DNA from: Paramecium octaurelia
Taxonomy: Eukaryota; Ciliophora; Oligohymenophorea; Peniculida; Parameciidae
Length of the DNA: 64,000 bases
NCBI GenBank assembly: GCA_905182995.1
Contig: CAJJDP010000123.1
Location: 62,001 to 126,000, forward strand
Direction: 5' to 3'
Shown: piece after piece, positions 47,671 to 59,765 of the stretch
Layout of the letters: each line of letters starts with the position of its first letter
Numbering within the stretch: position 1 is the stretch's first letter
The notes under the pieces: model-generated
The model's input: only the letters and a program-made list of their open reading frames with translations
Database searches by the model: none
What the model was told of the DNA's origin: nothing
Program-made: the position numbers and the translations under genes

Positions 47671-49060
47671 ATGCAACAAGAAATTTAAGCATTCCTCCTT
47701 GTTCCCAAGGATTCTGATTTCACCATCAAAAACATTCCTTTCGGTGTTGCATCCAAAACTGATGGCCTTCCCTTTCCAGCCACCATCATAGGTAATTCTT
47801 ACTCACTAATTCGATTAGGTGATTCTGTGATCAATTTGGCCAAACTTGAAGAATTGGGATATTTTAATGGACCTCTATTTTCTGCTTTAGGATCGAAAGT
47901 CTTTGACAATGGAAACTTAAACAAATTTGTTTCTCTCTCAAGACCTTATTGGAAAGAAGTCAGATCTTAGATCCAATCTTTATTTTCAACTGGAAGCCAA
48001 TTGGAAAACAACAAAGAAGTCTTGGCTTAGGTTATCACACCTGTTCAAGATAGTAAATAATTTATATGAAGTAGCCAAAAATCATTTGCCAATCACAATT
48101 GGAGAATACACTGATTTTTATTCTTCTAAGAATCATGCTTTTAATATGGGATCTATTATCAGAGGACCTGACAATGCCATGCAACCAAATTGGTACTATT
48201 TACCTGTTGGATATCATGGAAGAAGATCATCAATTGTTGTTGATGGAACAGATATACGAAGACCTTGGGGTTAAGTTAAGGCTCCAACAGCTGAGAAACC
48301 ATCTTTCACTAAGTGCAAAAGATTAGATTACGAATTAGAAATTGGAGCAGTTATTGGAGGAGCTCCAAACAATTTGGGAGAACCAATTAAGGTGAATCAA
48401 GCCGAAGATAGAGTCTTTGGGTTTGTGATTCTGAATGATTGGTCAGCCAGAGATGTTCAAGTCTGGGAGTATGTACCCCTAGGTCCATTTGGAGCCAAAA
48501 ACTTTGCATCCACCATATCCCCTTGGATTGTCTCCATTGAAGCATTAGAACCATTCCGTATTTAATTACCAGAACAAGATCCAGAACCATTCGTCTACTT
48601 AAAAGAGAAGAAGTATTTATCAATTCATAATGAAGTCATACATCATTCGATATTAATTTGGAAGTGCTCATTGGAACAGAGAAGAGTCCTGAATTGGAAC
48701 ATTTCACTACCAGCAATTTTAAGTATATGTATTGGAGTGTGAATTAATAAATTGCTCATCATTCCATTACTGGATGCAACATTTAACCAGGAGATCTCTT
48801 TGGATCTGGAACAATCTCAGGAACAACCAAGGATGGAAGAGGATGTTTAATGGAATACACATGGAATGGAAAAGAGCCTTTGGTATTGAAATCAGGGGAA
48901 CAAAGATTGTTTTTGGAGGATGGCGATGTCCTTGAAATGAGAGGATATGCAGGAGAAGGAGAGTAAGAATCATATATATATGTTTAGAAATCGCGTTGGA
49001 TTTGGCAGATGCAAAGGAAAGATTTTACCTGCTTTAGATGAGAATTATTTCTAATAATGA
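47671..49060 (+). CDS. FAH: Fumarylacetoacetase
   Basis: A 439-residue model with introns 48053-48074, 48613-48635 and 48963-48987; spliced length is exact. It catalyses the last step of tyrosine and phenylalanine breakdown, splitting fumarylacetoacetate to fumarate and acetoacetate. An SH3-like N-terminal domain ([16 protein letters not shown]) precedes the FAH fold. Metal ligands sit in [12 protein letters not shown] (Asp), [10 protein letters not shown] (two Glu) and ILNDWSARD (Asp). Other landmarks are [49 protein letters not shown] and [15 protein letters not shown]. Length matches animal and plant enzymes (about 420). Probably cytosolic; no targeting peptide was seen. Confidence 0.96.
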
Positions 49061-49098
49061 AAGTTAAATATTATCAATATTAAAATTTATATTAAAAT

Positions 49099-49306
49099 AT
49101 GGGCAAAAAGACAACATTACTCTTTAAATTAGTGAGTTCAGCTGGCACAGGGTTTTATTATTATGGAGAGAAGAGCACTAAGTAATTGGAGCATTATTAA
49201 AATAAGGAAAGTGGGCTCTAAATTGATCTTAAGAAAGTATGATCCATTGGTCAACCAATATGTTATCTTCACAGAGGCTAAATTAGCATCAGGAAAGAAA
49301 AAGTGA
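49099..49306 (+). CDS. MRPL33: Ribosomal protein L33, mitochondrial-type
   Basis: A 60-residue model with one 25-nt intron (49182-49206); spliced length is exact. LVSSAGTGFYYYGEKSTKK, LILRKYDPLVNQYVIFTEAK and a lysine-rich end match the bacterial/mitochondrial bL33 family. It lacks the Cys pairs of zinc-binding L33 forms. It is a component of the large mitoribosomal subunit. An N-terminal targeting peptide is not obvious, but MGKKTTLLFKLVSS is basic and amphipathic, as in other mitochondrial L33 proteins. Confidence 0.9.
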
Positions 49307-49419
49307 TTTCATACGACATAGCAAAATATATAATTGTAATTTTATTCTTATTTTAAAGAAAAGCGATTAATTATTTTATTTCATCATTTTTCTATTTTAT
49401 TACCTACCATCATACATTA

Positions 49420-49772
49420 ATCTGCACAAACAATTATTTCGCCTTTTCCCTACTCTAAGGTTTGGTATTTTCATATTCTAAGATATCATGAAATATTTAA
49501 AAATCTTCCACAATTAATTTAAAATCAATTACAAAGTAAGCAAACCAAAAAATTAAGGCTGAATTTATTAATTATACATAGATTGTTGATACTCTAGCTT
49601 TACTGTAGCTGTAATTTAATAGGAATCCTAAATTAAAAAGAAGATATTCAGAAATAATTTTAAGACCTTTTTAACGAATTCAGCAAGAGAAATTACGTTT
49701 CCTTGTTCTTCTCAGAACATTCTTCAAACTGTTATAATTATTCTTAGAATAAGCCTAAGATTATTTTAATCA
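49420..49772 (-). CDS. Membrane protein, 5' end unresolved
   Basis: A frame ending at TGA (plus-strand 49420-49422), with one 30-nt intron (49667-49696), reads NSLKNVLRRTRKRLKII, then EYLLFNLGFLLNYSYS. A strong transmembrane helix follows (LINSALIFWFAYFVIDFKLI), then a hydrophilic end (HDILEYENTKPQSREKAKQL). The composition and the clean splice support a real gene. No ATG exists in this frame before it runs antisense into the ORF at 49794, so the start and any first exon are unknown. No family is recognised. Confidence 0.45.
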
Positions 49773-49793
49773 ATAATTATATAATATTCTTCC

Positions 49794-50021
49794 ATGAATT
49801 CAGGTAACCAACGAAAACACAGAAATATTTTGTAAGCCTACATAAATACTGTCTAATTTGAAGAAGAAACTCAGCAGATGTCAGGAAATATCAATTCAAG
49901 CTAACAATTCTTTGATTATTCCAAAAAGTATAGTTCATCTTTATTTAGAATTAAAACGATCGACAAATTTTTGAGGGATCTTCAGAACCTAAAGCAGATG
50001 CCTTTCTATAGAATTGAATGA
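49794..50021 (+). CDS. Small hydrophilic protein, unknown
   Basis: A 75-codon single-exon frame begins MNSGNQRKHRNILQAYINTV. It is rich in Gln, Ser, Asn and Lys, with no membrane segment. It is divergent from the minus-strand membrane gene just upstream. Length is short, so chance cannot be excluded, but codon usage (TAA/TAG as Gln) and composition resemble neighbouring genes. Confidence 0.42.
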
Positions 50022-50211
50022 ATTAGATGAATTTTTTTTATGTTTATATTTTTAAAAGTTGAGATATTTTTGAGATGTCCAAACAAATCTAAAATTTTAC
50101 AAGAAAGACATTAGATTTTGGGGATTGAAGAGAATAAGATCGTTTCATTTCTAAAAATAGATAAAATTTTGTTTATATAAGTTTTAATCAATATACTGTG
50201 TTTTATAAAAT

Positions 50212-52397
50212 TCAATATTTTTTTTATGAGGCACTTTACGGTCTTACCATTCTACCAGAACTTGAGGAAGGGTCATCTAAAAATTAGGATTCTTTAATAC
50301 TTGCTTTATTTTGATTTAGCATCGGGTATTTGAATCCAACAGTAGTCCCAACATATTTCTAATTATCCGTAGTGTAATTAACTTAATTTGGATCTAAATT
50401 TTTTTATTATATTTACTTAATTCATAAACTTCAGAATTTTCATAAACCAAATCTTTTGGCCTCAAATCTCCTCTTACTAATTTAGCTTAATTTAAATCTT
50501 AGCTTTTCTTTGAATAAAATTAATTATTACATCTAGAGTTTTTGTTAATTTAGTTTTTCCTGAGCAAACCAAACATCTCTATGTAACAACTCTATGATTT
50601 CCAGTTAAGATGCTAACAGTTTCTTATTGATTAACACTAAATATATTTATGAAATCATACTATAGCAATGTTTGTAGATAATTAGAAAATTCCTCTAATT
50701 CCTTCATTCCTTTAGCTAGAATACCATAATTTTCAGCCATGGTTTTATATTTTTCCTCTAACGCTGTAAATTTAGCCTTTGTGTCTTCTTCATTTGCTTT
50801 TCTATAGATTATATAAATATTATTACTCTGCAAGCTGTTTCTATAAGTCAGAGTTATCATTTGATGTCATTTATTTCATATACTTTCTCATTTTTTTATC
50901 AAGATCTTGTAACCCTTCCATTTTCTTTTTTAAATCAGCTATATCATTTAACAGGTTTCTGATGAACATCTCGAAAGACATGTTCTCTCCACAAGCTTAG
51001 CCAACAATCTGTAGTATTCTTGCCCTTAATAAACTCATAGGTTATGATATCTCTTTATCAACTATAGAGATAATATCTTCTTTAGACAATTATTATTATT
51101 AAGGCGCTTATTTTAAAAGATTTAATTGTTGAAGGAATCTTTGTTCATTAACATCAATTTTTCTTTTCAATTCATTTTCTAATAATCTCAATTTGTTTTC
51201 TTGGTCTGTATAATCACTTTTTAATCTTTTAATATCAGCTTCTAAAGAACAGACTTTGTGAGGATCAACGTCACTTTTTCCTCCTTTTGCTTGTCCATCG
51301 AAGTTTTCAGTTTTAATTTTTAATTCTTCAATGTCTTTTCTATTTTATTCTCCCCTATACTAGCAATCAGCAATCTTATCATCCATTGATTTGATTTAAG
51401 GTATCAATTTTTCTAATTATAAAATGGCGTCCATTTTTCTGGATAATTCTCCTACTTTATTTTAAAGCTCAACAGTTCTATCACTTAGTATTTGTTTAGT
51501 TTATTCGAATTTTTCAAGAGGTGTATATTTTTGCTAGATTGTATCATTCATTTCTTTCAATTGAATTCTTAATGTTTTGAAATTGTCTTGATTTCTTTCT
51601 TCATTGTATTGAAATTTGGCCTTCAATTCCACCATCTCATTTTGAATTCCTTTGATGCCTTCGTCCTTTTATTTGGCTATATCTCTCATTACTCTATCAT
51701 AAACACCTTAACAGGATGATTCCACAAATTTGTCATTGATTCTTTACTATAATAACTTTTCACAATCACTTATTTTCCATAATGTTTTTTTCTCTAACTC
51801 ATTAATACTTTATTGTAACTGATTTTAATTTTAAGTTGCTGATCTCTCTTGATCCTAAAATCGTTTAGTAAGTTTCTTATTTAAATCATCTATTTGATCT
51901 GACAATTTAGTTTTTTGTTCTTTCAAACCCTTATCCAAATCATCTTTCAATGCTCGTTTCATAAGATCAGCCTCCAATTTATTGAGTTTAGCTTCCCAAT
52001 CTTTACTTCGCTTGAATAGATAAGCCATTCCTTAACCGAACACTCGCTCTTTGTTGATCACCATACAGATGGCATTCTCTATTTGATCTGACCCATTTTC
52101 AGCCAATGGTTTCTCCAACTAAAAAGAAACCTATTGTTCGAATTCTGGATCACGAAGAGACATTGATCTTGCAGTTCTCTGCAAATAGGTTTCATACTAT
52201 TTGTTTACATGATTAAATCATACATCTTGCAATTTCAGTACTTGATTCAATTAGATTTATAAGTTGTTTAAATAGGATGAATGCCCATTAACTGTGTTAG
52301 TAACTTTCTCCAAATAACTTTTAAGTTGTTCAGCTCTTAGGTCAACTTAAAATAGTGTCTCTTCCAATAATAGAGTTGCTGCTTGTTATGCTTTCAT
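50212..52397 (-). CDS. Large coiled-coil protein
   Basis: A 695-residue model with introns 52197-52223, 50802-50826, 50508-50530 and 50394-50416; spliced length is exact. Nearly the whole protein is heptad-repeat coiled coil (LEADLMKRALKDDLDKGLKE, SLEADIKRLKSDYTDQENKL, LLNDIADLKKKMEGLQDLDK). After the coil comes a short conserved-looking tail with one Cys pair (CLVC), then LVRGDLRPKDLVYENSEVYE, and a Ser-rich basic end. Such proteins are usually cytoskeletal scaffolds. No motif identifies a known member. Its start is 43 bases from the stop of the same-strand channel gene. Confidence 0.75.
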
Positions 52398-52440
52398 TAA
52401 TTTACAAAATTTATTATATATTAACTTATTCTTATATTAA

Positions 52441-55036
52441 TCATTTCTTTATAATATTGTTCCGCCTATTATATGTAATCAAGTCCACAGTACATTTAGT
52501 GGCTCGAACCTATCTAATTATTTGGGCAGGGTACAAAACATAACACAAAAACTATGTAATAATTCTTAATTTATTTTTATCCAAATTGATCCTTACATTA
52601 CTAAAATTAAACTTAGGATTGTAATGGATGAAATTCTGAGGCTAATCAAACTCCAATGTTGTGATCAACGGCGTTTCTAAATTTTTCTTGATATAGTAAT
52701 CTAAAGTGTCTAATAACTTCAAATCTATTCCTCCTATTTACTTTAAATAGTCATATCTAATCTACATCTATTTCAATTATGATAATTTGCTAAAATAATT
52801 AGTTCTTGCTCTGAACGAATCGAAAGCATGCATGATAAATTGAGGATATGATCTATTTATCATCACTACTTTACGAACCAACCATTAAAATTTCTATTTT
52901 ATCTACTTCGTTGCTTTGATCCCCAACTTGATATTTTTATAGCAATCCAAACTGTTGATTAGAATTTGATCATCAATCTTTTCTGGTAAATCGTATATAC
53001 GAACAATGTCGCTATTTTATTATTGTATAATAAAAGCATTTTTCTCTAGTGACTATTTCATAAGCTTTGCCTTTTAACTGATCTTTCTCCTCTGATGATA
53101 TTTTCGACCTTATTATTTATCAATCGTAAATTATTTAATTAATTTTTCCTTGTCTGCCACATAATGAACCTATGGACATTCCTTTGAAAAATGGTGATTT
53201 GATTTGCAAATATAACAACTTCTTGGGAATATACTAGTTTCATTCCCATTAAATATCAAATAATCCTTTATTTAACAATATATTTCATAATCTGCTGGGT
53301 ATTTTGCTAAGATTTTCAAGAATTTCCCTTGGGATAAAGTCATGACCAATGAAAATCCTTGACTTTTATAGATTTCTGGTTATTCATTACCCAATAAAAA
53401 GGATATTAACCCTAGAGTATTGCCTTTACAAAAAGATTTCAACTTCAAATTGCATTATTTATCTCCAAATAAATCAATTTTCCCTTATTCAATGTAAACT
53501 AATTGATTTTTCTGAGCCACCAAAGATTCAGGAGGCAAAATCTTTCTCTTCAAAGACTTTATGAGTTCTGCCTTAAAAGCTGCAGTAAACCTGTACCTGA
53601 ACAATGCACATTAATTCAAAATTATAGAATTGGACTCCTAAACTAATTTATTCCTTAGCATTTCAGACAATTAATTTATTATAACATTAACATCCTAGGC
53701 CTCCTATTCCTTGTCTAATTACCAAAAATAGTCCAAGTATTATCTTACCTCATGTTGTAAATTAAAGGGAATTTGTTTTCTCTGCATAAAAGAGTTGATA
53801 ATTCTGAGCTTTCTTCTCTTGTCTTCCCCATACTCTGTGATATTCTGGACAATCATTCCAACTGTATTAATACTATAAGGTAGTTAAAGACTTGAACACA
53901 CAATAAAAAAACAGCAGACTATTTTTTCTAGATTACTTTATGGAGTCACATCACCATACCCAACTGTAAAGATGGTCACAGCAGAAAAGTATACAGAATG
54001 CACATATTGAACAGTCCAATCCTCATCGACTACTTTTTCCATCCAACTGTTACCATATGCTCGATGGCTATATTCTCCAATCTAATTTTATTATAAATTT
54101 ATGTAATACATAAAACCAAAAGCAAGAAAAGAAATGAACTATAAAAAACAGAGCACCAATCAATTTAATCAACTCTAAAATAGATGAGGCTTTCTTATTC
54201 AGATTTAATCCTTCCTCATAATAGATCAGGCACTCCTATATTGTACTATAATGAACCAAAAATGTTATTAATGTTAGATATATCCTATAATCCTTTATTT
54301 TAATCTGAATTTCTTCATCCTGTGTCAAAATTAGATATATTAATATTTAAATTGTTGACATCCATTCTAATCCATAGCACTTCAAGAAATTATGTTTTAC
54401 TATCTTTTTTCTATCAGTTACTAATATGCCTTCAGTATAATAAGAAGTATTTAGTCCCACTAATAAATCTCCTAAAAGAATTAAAAGAAAAACAAATGAT
54501 TAAATATAATAGAGATCAAACATGAATGAGTATTTATTCCACACTACATCAAGAGGTATTAAAAATAAAAAGTATAATCGAGAAACCAAAGATGCCAAAT
54601 CCCAAACTATTTTAATAGGAGATTCTGGCTTGAATAATTCAATCCGACCCAACCATAAGAATAAATTACCAAAATATGTAGCAATTATCTTCTTCATCTT
54701 TTCTTAAAATTTATTTTTCAATTCCATCTCCATGTGAGTGGAAAGTAACTTGAAGTTCAAGTTGAATCCATGTTATTATTTTGATGCCGCATTATCCCCT
54801 ACATAATCTAGCAACTCATTTGATATTGAACTGTTGTCCTCCACTCTCTTCTTTAAAGCATTAAAAAATCTTCTAACATATACAAACTTCCTTTCTGATT
54901 TAGTAGGTGGACTTTTAAAGGAATCCGAAAAAAAATGATGACCTAAACTACTGTGATTTTGAAACTAGCCTACTATTTCACTCTATTCAGTATTGAAATA
55001 AACCCTATTTTTTGGTGTTTTCACTTCCTAAATCAT
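52441..55036 (-). CDS. CNBD-containing K+ channel with CCHC zinc knuckle, copy A
   Basis: An 855-residue model with one 28-nt intron (54082-54109); spliced length is exact. Six hydrophobic segments lie at about residues 130-380. The pore (AVTIFTVGYGDVTP, near residue 349) carries the K+-selective GYGD. A C-linker and cyclic-nucleotide-binding-type beta-roll follow (about 430-580), with weak conservation of the phosphate-binding cassette, so nucleotide binding is uncertain. Near residue 597 a CCHC knuckle is present: C-YI-C-KSNH-H-FSKE-C (CX2CX4HX4C). A basic C terminus follows. It is a tandem paralogue of 55526-58215 on the same strand. By family it is an EAG/CNG/HCN-type channel that would set membrane potential or ciliary excitability. 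Confidence 0.9.
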
Positions 55037-55525
55037 TAAAATCCTATATTATAAATAAAATTAATGAGACAATAACCTTAAAAACACAAAGATTTCAATG
55101 TTGAATTTGAAATACAATGAAAAAAATCATAAATTAAACTAAAAATTCAAAGGTTTTTCTACTGATTGGATTTTTATGTCAAAAAGATTGACATTATATG
55201 TTTCATATTCATATAAAAACTTTTAGAAAATCAAAATTAATTTAATTGTTATTTTTTACTTGATAAATGATCATTAATAATTGAAATTCCTCTGTCCATC
55301 TAAAATGCTTAGATATCAGACTTCGTATTACTTCAATAATTATGAAATTTTAGAAGTTAATAATTAAGATTTTAAATTCAGATAATTAAAAAAACGTTAT
55401 CAAAATTTTAAAATTAAAAATAAACTTTATATATAAAATAAAAACTAATTGATTTGACATATTATTTGAATTTATTAAAATACTACAGAATATGCATCAT
55501 CATAATATCATTCAATTATGCAATG
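55037..55525. other. Intergenic between tandem channel genes
   Basis: These 489 very AT-rich bases hold no open frame of protein-like composition and no recognisable repeat or RNA gene. Confidence 0.45.
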
Positions 55526-58215
55526 TCATTTTACAACGTTATCAGCCGAAAAACATATTACTGGTTTTCGTTTATTCATTAATAAGAAAAATCCAACTTA
55601 AGATAGATTAAACTGTTTAATTATATCACCAGGATATTAAAAGTACTAAATGAATTTTTTTAGTATGTTTAGATTTTCGAGAAAGGTTTTCTATTTCACA
55701 ATTGAAAAGTTATCTTTCCTAAAATAAAACTTATATGCTTTTGGACTTTCAAATTCTAAGTCGTCTATATACTATTTATTCGATAATTTTTAAATGATTA
55801 ATGACATATCAATTTGATACTTAGCAAACTATTTGCTTGCTATTTAACTTATATTCTTACATCTTTATTCTAAAATTTATAAAGTCATGCTAACCTACCG
55901 TTATTCTATCTACTTTTCATATTGAACATACGTTTAAATTAAAAAATAAGGATAAACTTTATTTATTGATATCAATTTATTAACAAGACGCTGAAACTTT
56001 TTTTTAATTAATTTTTAAGTTTGATCTTAAATTGAAAAATATCTTTCCCTCTTATTTTATGGATGATGATGATTGATGTTCTGAAATGAAGTCGTTTACT
56101 TAATGTTACGTTTTAATTACTAATCTTCATCTATATTATACATGTGATCAAATCTATATAATTGAAATAATATCGGTTCATCTTTCTGGATTAACAAAGC
56201 ACATTATTCAAGCTTCTTTTTATTCAGAATTAATGAATTCACTTTTTTTCTTGATCTATCAAATTGTTTCCTAGTTTGTTACTAAGGATACAGATGTTTT
56301 TTAATGATAAACTCCTTATTCGGAACAAATTTGATTAATGGGCATTCAATTAATTTATGAGATTGCTTCCCACATGAAAAACAAGTAACAGTAAAGTACT
56401 AATCATCTTAATAAAATATCATTTTATCTCTTACAGCACAAAATAATTCTTAATCCTCTGGATGTTCCTGTAATATTTTAAGAAAATTTCTCCGCTTTAA
56501 TATCATGGCCTTAGTAAATCCAACACTTTTATAGCTCTCTAAAGACTCAGTACCCATAATAAAGTTCTTAATCCCAATGGAAGCCCCTTTATTAACAATC
56601 CCTAAATTAATCTTTCTACCTTCTTGTAAACAAATTTGAATTGAACCGTCCTCAATATAATAGAGTAATATATCATTAGTTGACTTTAAATCCTATTCTG
56701 GAGTTAGTAGCACTTCCTCTACCTCCTTAATCAATTGCCTTTTAAATTAATCACTAAATGGTATTTTAAATAATGTGCACTGATCAAATATTTTCTAATG
56801 GGCTTCACTAATTAATTGCTATCTCAAAAATTCAGATAAAGAATCAATAATTTCCTTTTCCTCTTCAGATTAAGATACTACTTTGTTTTCCCAATAATAT
56901 GTTAAATACTATCTTATTTTCATTTTCAAACCCAAAGACATTGAACTCTTATTCATATAAGAATTGATAATCCTTAACTTCCTCTTTCGTTCTTCAGAAA
57001 AAGCTGATATTTCTTTGATAATATTTCCTACTGTATTAACACTATAGGGGAGCTGAATACTTGAAATCATAATCAAGACAATCGACACAATTTTCTCAAG
57101 ACTAGATTGTGGTGTCACGTCTCCATAACCAACTGTGAACATTGTCACTGCTGTATAATAAAAAGCTTATAGATATTGGGTGTTCCATTTCTATTCATAC
57201 ATGTTAGTTGCCATGATCCAGCTCTTTCCTTCATAATTTTCAATGCTATATCTTCCAATCTAATTTAGTATATTAAAGTTACCCAAAACCAAAAACAGGA
57301 AAATAAATGAATCACATAAAATAAAAAGGCTATCAATTTAAATAAAGCAAACAAAGAGGATGTTTTCTTTGAGATGTTCAATCCTTCCTCATAGTTTGTT
57401 GCATAGTTTATTATAGTTTTGTGATGAACCAGAAATATCAACAAACCTACATTGATTACATTATTCTCAACATCAAGTGAAATATTGACAAATCTGTCTG
57501 TTATGAAATAAATTAGCAACTAAAACACTGATAGCCACTATAAACCATAAGTGTTATATAGACTTTGTTTCACAATCTGGACTCTGGAGGTAACCGCTTC
57601 TCCGTTTGAAAAGTACACTGTATTTAAACTGATCAATAAATCGAATATTAAAATAAGCAGAAAAAGTATTGAGATGTATTTAAAATCATGGAATATGAAT
57701 TGCTATTGAACCCAAGCTAAATCAATAGGGATTATGTATAAAAAATATAATCTTGCAGTAACAGCCACAATATCCCATATCATTTTCATATATTAACTAG
57801 GATGTATTAAAGGTAGTTTTTCGAGTTAAAGCATTAATGCTTCTTGAAGCTTTTAAAAAAACCTTAGTTATTTCTGATTTAGTTGAGAAAGCGTAGATGA
57901 CTTTCTTTAAAAAAAAATCTCATCGGAAGACCCCTTATCCCCAATTAATGACAAATGAAAATTTTTTATTTTTTTTGTTTTGCGAACAGGATCTAACAAA
58001 TTATCAGTAAATTTCTTCACATAATCATTCTTTTTTTCATAATTGAAAGGCTTCTTACCATTTGTTTGGAAGAAATAAACATCAGCATAAAAAGGAGATG
58101 ATTTTTGAAATATCGATTTACTACTGTTAATTTTCGCACTGTATAAACCTGATTCACTTTATTCTGACAACAATTTTGCCTCAACTCCTGGGACGATTGT
58201 ATTTTTTTGATTCAT
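55526..58215 (-). CDS. CNBD-containing K+ channel with CCHC zinc knuckle, copy B
   Basis: An 888-residue model with one 23-nt intron (57260-57282) in the same place as the intron of copy A; spliced length is exact. The N terminus is hydrophilic (about 1-175), then six transmembrane segments. The pore AVTMFTVGYGDVTP lies near residue 354. S6 is followed by the C-linker, and a CNBD-like domain contains LLYYIEDGSIQICLQEGRK and GASIGIKNFIMG. At about residue 600 the CCHC motif C-FS-C-GKQS-H-KLIE-C is retained. The basic region after it (KKHLYPQQQTRKQFDRSRKK) corresponds to that of copy A. The Arg of the canonical cAMP-binding cassette is not evident. A tandem duplication explains the pair. Confidence 0.91.
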
Positions 58216-59537
58216 ATTTAATTATTATATTTATAATAATCTTTACTTTCTGAAACCAAAATGCGATAATTCCCTTAATTTTGAGACTATTTATCTATAT
58301 AAAATCTGAAATTGGATTAAATTTAACAATTTAATTGATAAAACTCTACATATGGCAGACTATTGATTATTCAAAACTTAACATACACTTTAAAAACATA
58401 GATGCATAGGTTTAACAAAGGTAGATCAAATGCTATTAAAATAATGTAAATAGATTAATAGATAACTAATTTTATAAATTTCATTTTTAATTATTCATTT
58501 CCAAAGTAATTTAATTTAAACTCTTGTTCATTTTATAATTTAGTCTTTTAAACTCTCAACTTTATGGATCAAAGACAAATATGATAAAATTAAATATCAA
58601 TAAAGTAGAGTACTTTAGATCAATATATTTAAAGCGATCAAAAAAATAATTTATCAAGGACTTTGACTTAAGAAAAATATAAAAATATTATCAAAATATT
58701 GATTATAATTCAAATTTAAACAAAGTCTCCATATATATTAGAATTAAATAATTAAATTATAGATTAACTTTAAGAATTAATTTAATGTTCCATTGTTTCA
58801 AGGACTTTACTTTCACATTTCATTGAGATTATAATTAAATTAATGCTTTCTGATTTAGTTTACTACAAATAAGCATTATTTTATTTTGATTTAATCTCAA
58901 AATACACTGAAAATGGTGTCATTTAAAATTTATTATTATAATTAGTACCTTTAAAAATGTGTTGAGCACCATGCTTTGATATGGTTTTTACAGAAATCAC
59001 TCTCAAGATATTAATTCTTTTAGAATAATAAAATTCTTTAAATTATTTTAAATGCAACTATTATGCTAAATAACGATATAATTGTATAAATTTTAATAAT
59101 TTCGTTTGATATTGCTTTAGATTTAATAAATAATTTTAATAAAATTGATATGAGCTGCAATTTCTAATAATATTTAAACCAAAGAGATTATAATATAAAT
59201 TAGGAGATTTGGTATTAATTGTAAATTATAAAAATGGATATTTTTTAATTTGAACTATTTGATTTTTTTCAATTTACTTAATCAAAAAATTAATCTTATT
59301 TATGAAGCAACCTTTTATGTAGTATCTTTTCTTAATTTTGATTTAAAAATTCAATAAGGTAGAATCATATGAATAAATTAAAATTCTAATATAAATCCGA
59401 ATATTCTATTAAGAATTCACAATTGGAAATTAATATCTATTTTGGTTTAAAATTTGTTTTACTTAGATAATAACTAAAGGAAAATAGATTATCAATAGCA
59501 TTGAATGAAGTACTTAATCATTCTTATTATCAAGTAG
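58216..59537. other. Long gene-poor AT-rich stretch
   Basis: Over 1.3 kb without a convincing gene, the longest such gap in the window. Reading all frames for TGA-free segments gives only short low-complexity runs of Asn/Ile/Lys/Phe. No tRNA, tandem repeat or telomere-like repeat was recognised. Confidence 0.45.
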
Positions 59538-59723
59538 ATGTTTGTTATGGAAAATGATTTGTAGATGATTTCAATCAAATTGTATCCATAATAAATAGTT
59601 AATTAGATAACTTAGCTTATATTTGGAGATATTGGCGAAATGATCTTGTTGGCTGAATAAGGTTTGAGATAAGAGGATTTATCTTAATATAGTGATAAGG
59701 TGGGATTGCAAGTTGATGAATGA
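59538..59723 (+). CDS. Short ORF, possibly a fragment
   Basis: A 61-codon frame begins MFVMENDLQMISIKLYPQQI and continues LIFGDIGEMILLAEQGLRQE, ending at TGA 59721-59723. The composition is well balanced and helical, unlike the DNA upstream. The segment is faintly like the N-terminal helix-turn-helix of an RNA polymerase III RPC82/POLR3C subunit. It could be a relic of such a gene or an independent short gene. It ends 42 bases before the GTPase gene. Tentative. Confidence 0.35.
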
Positions 59724-59765
59724 TATTAAAATATAGTAGAAAGAAATTGTTTATTAAATAATTTA

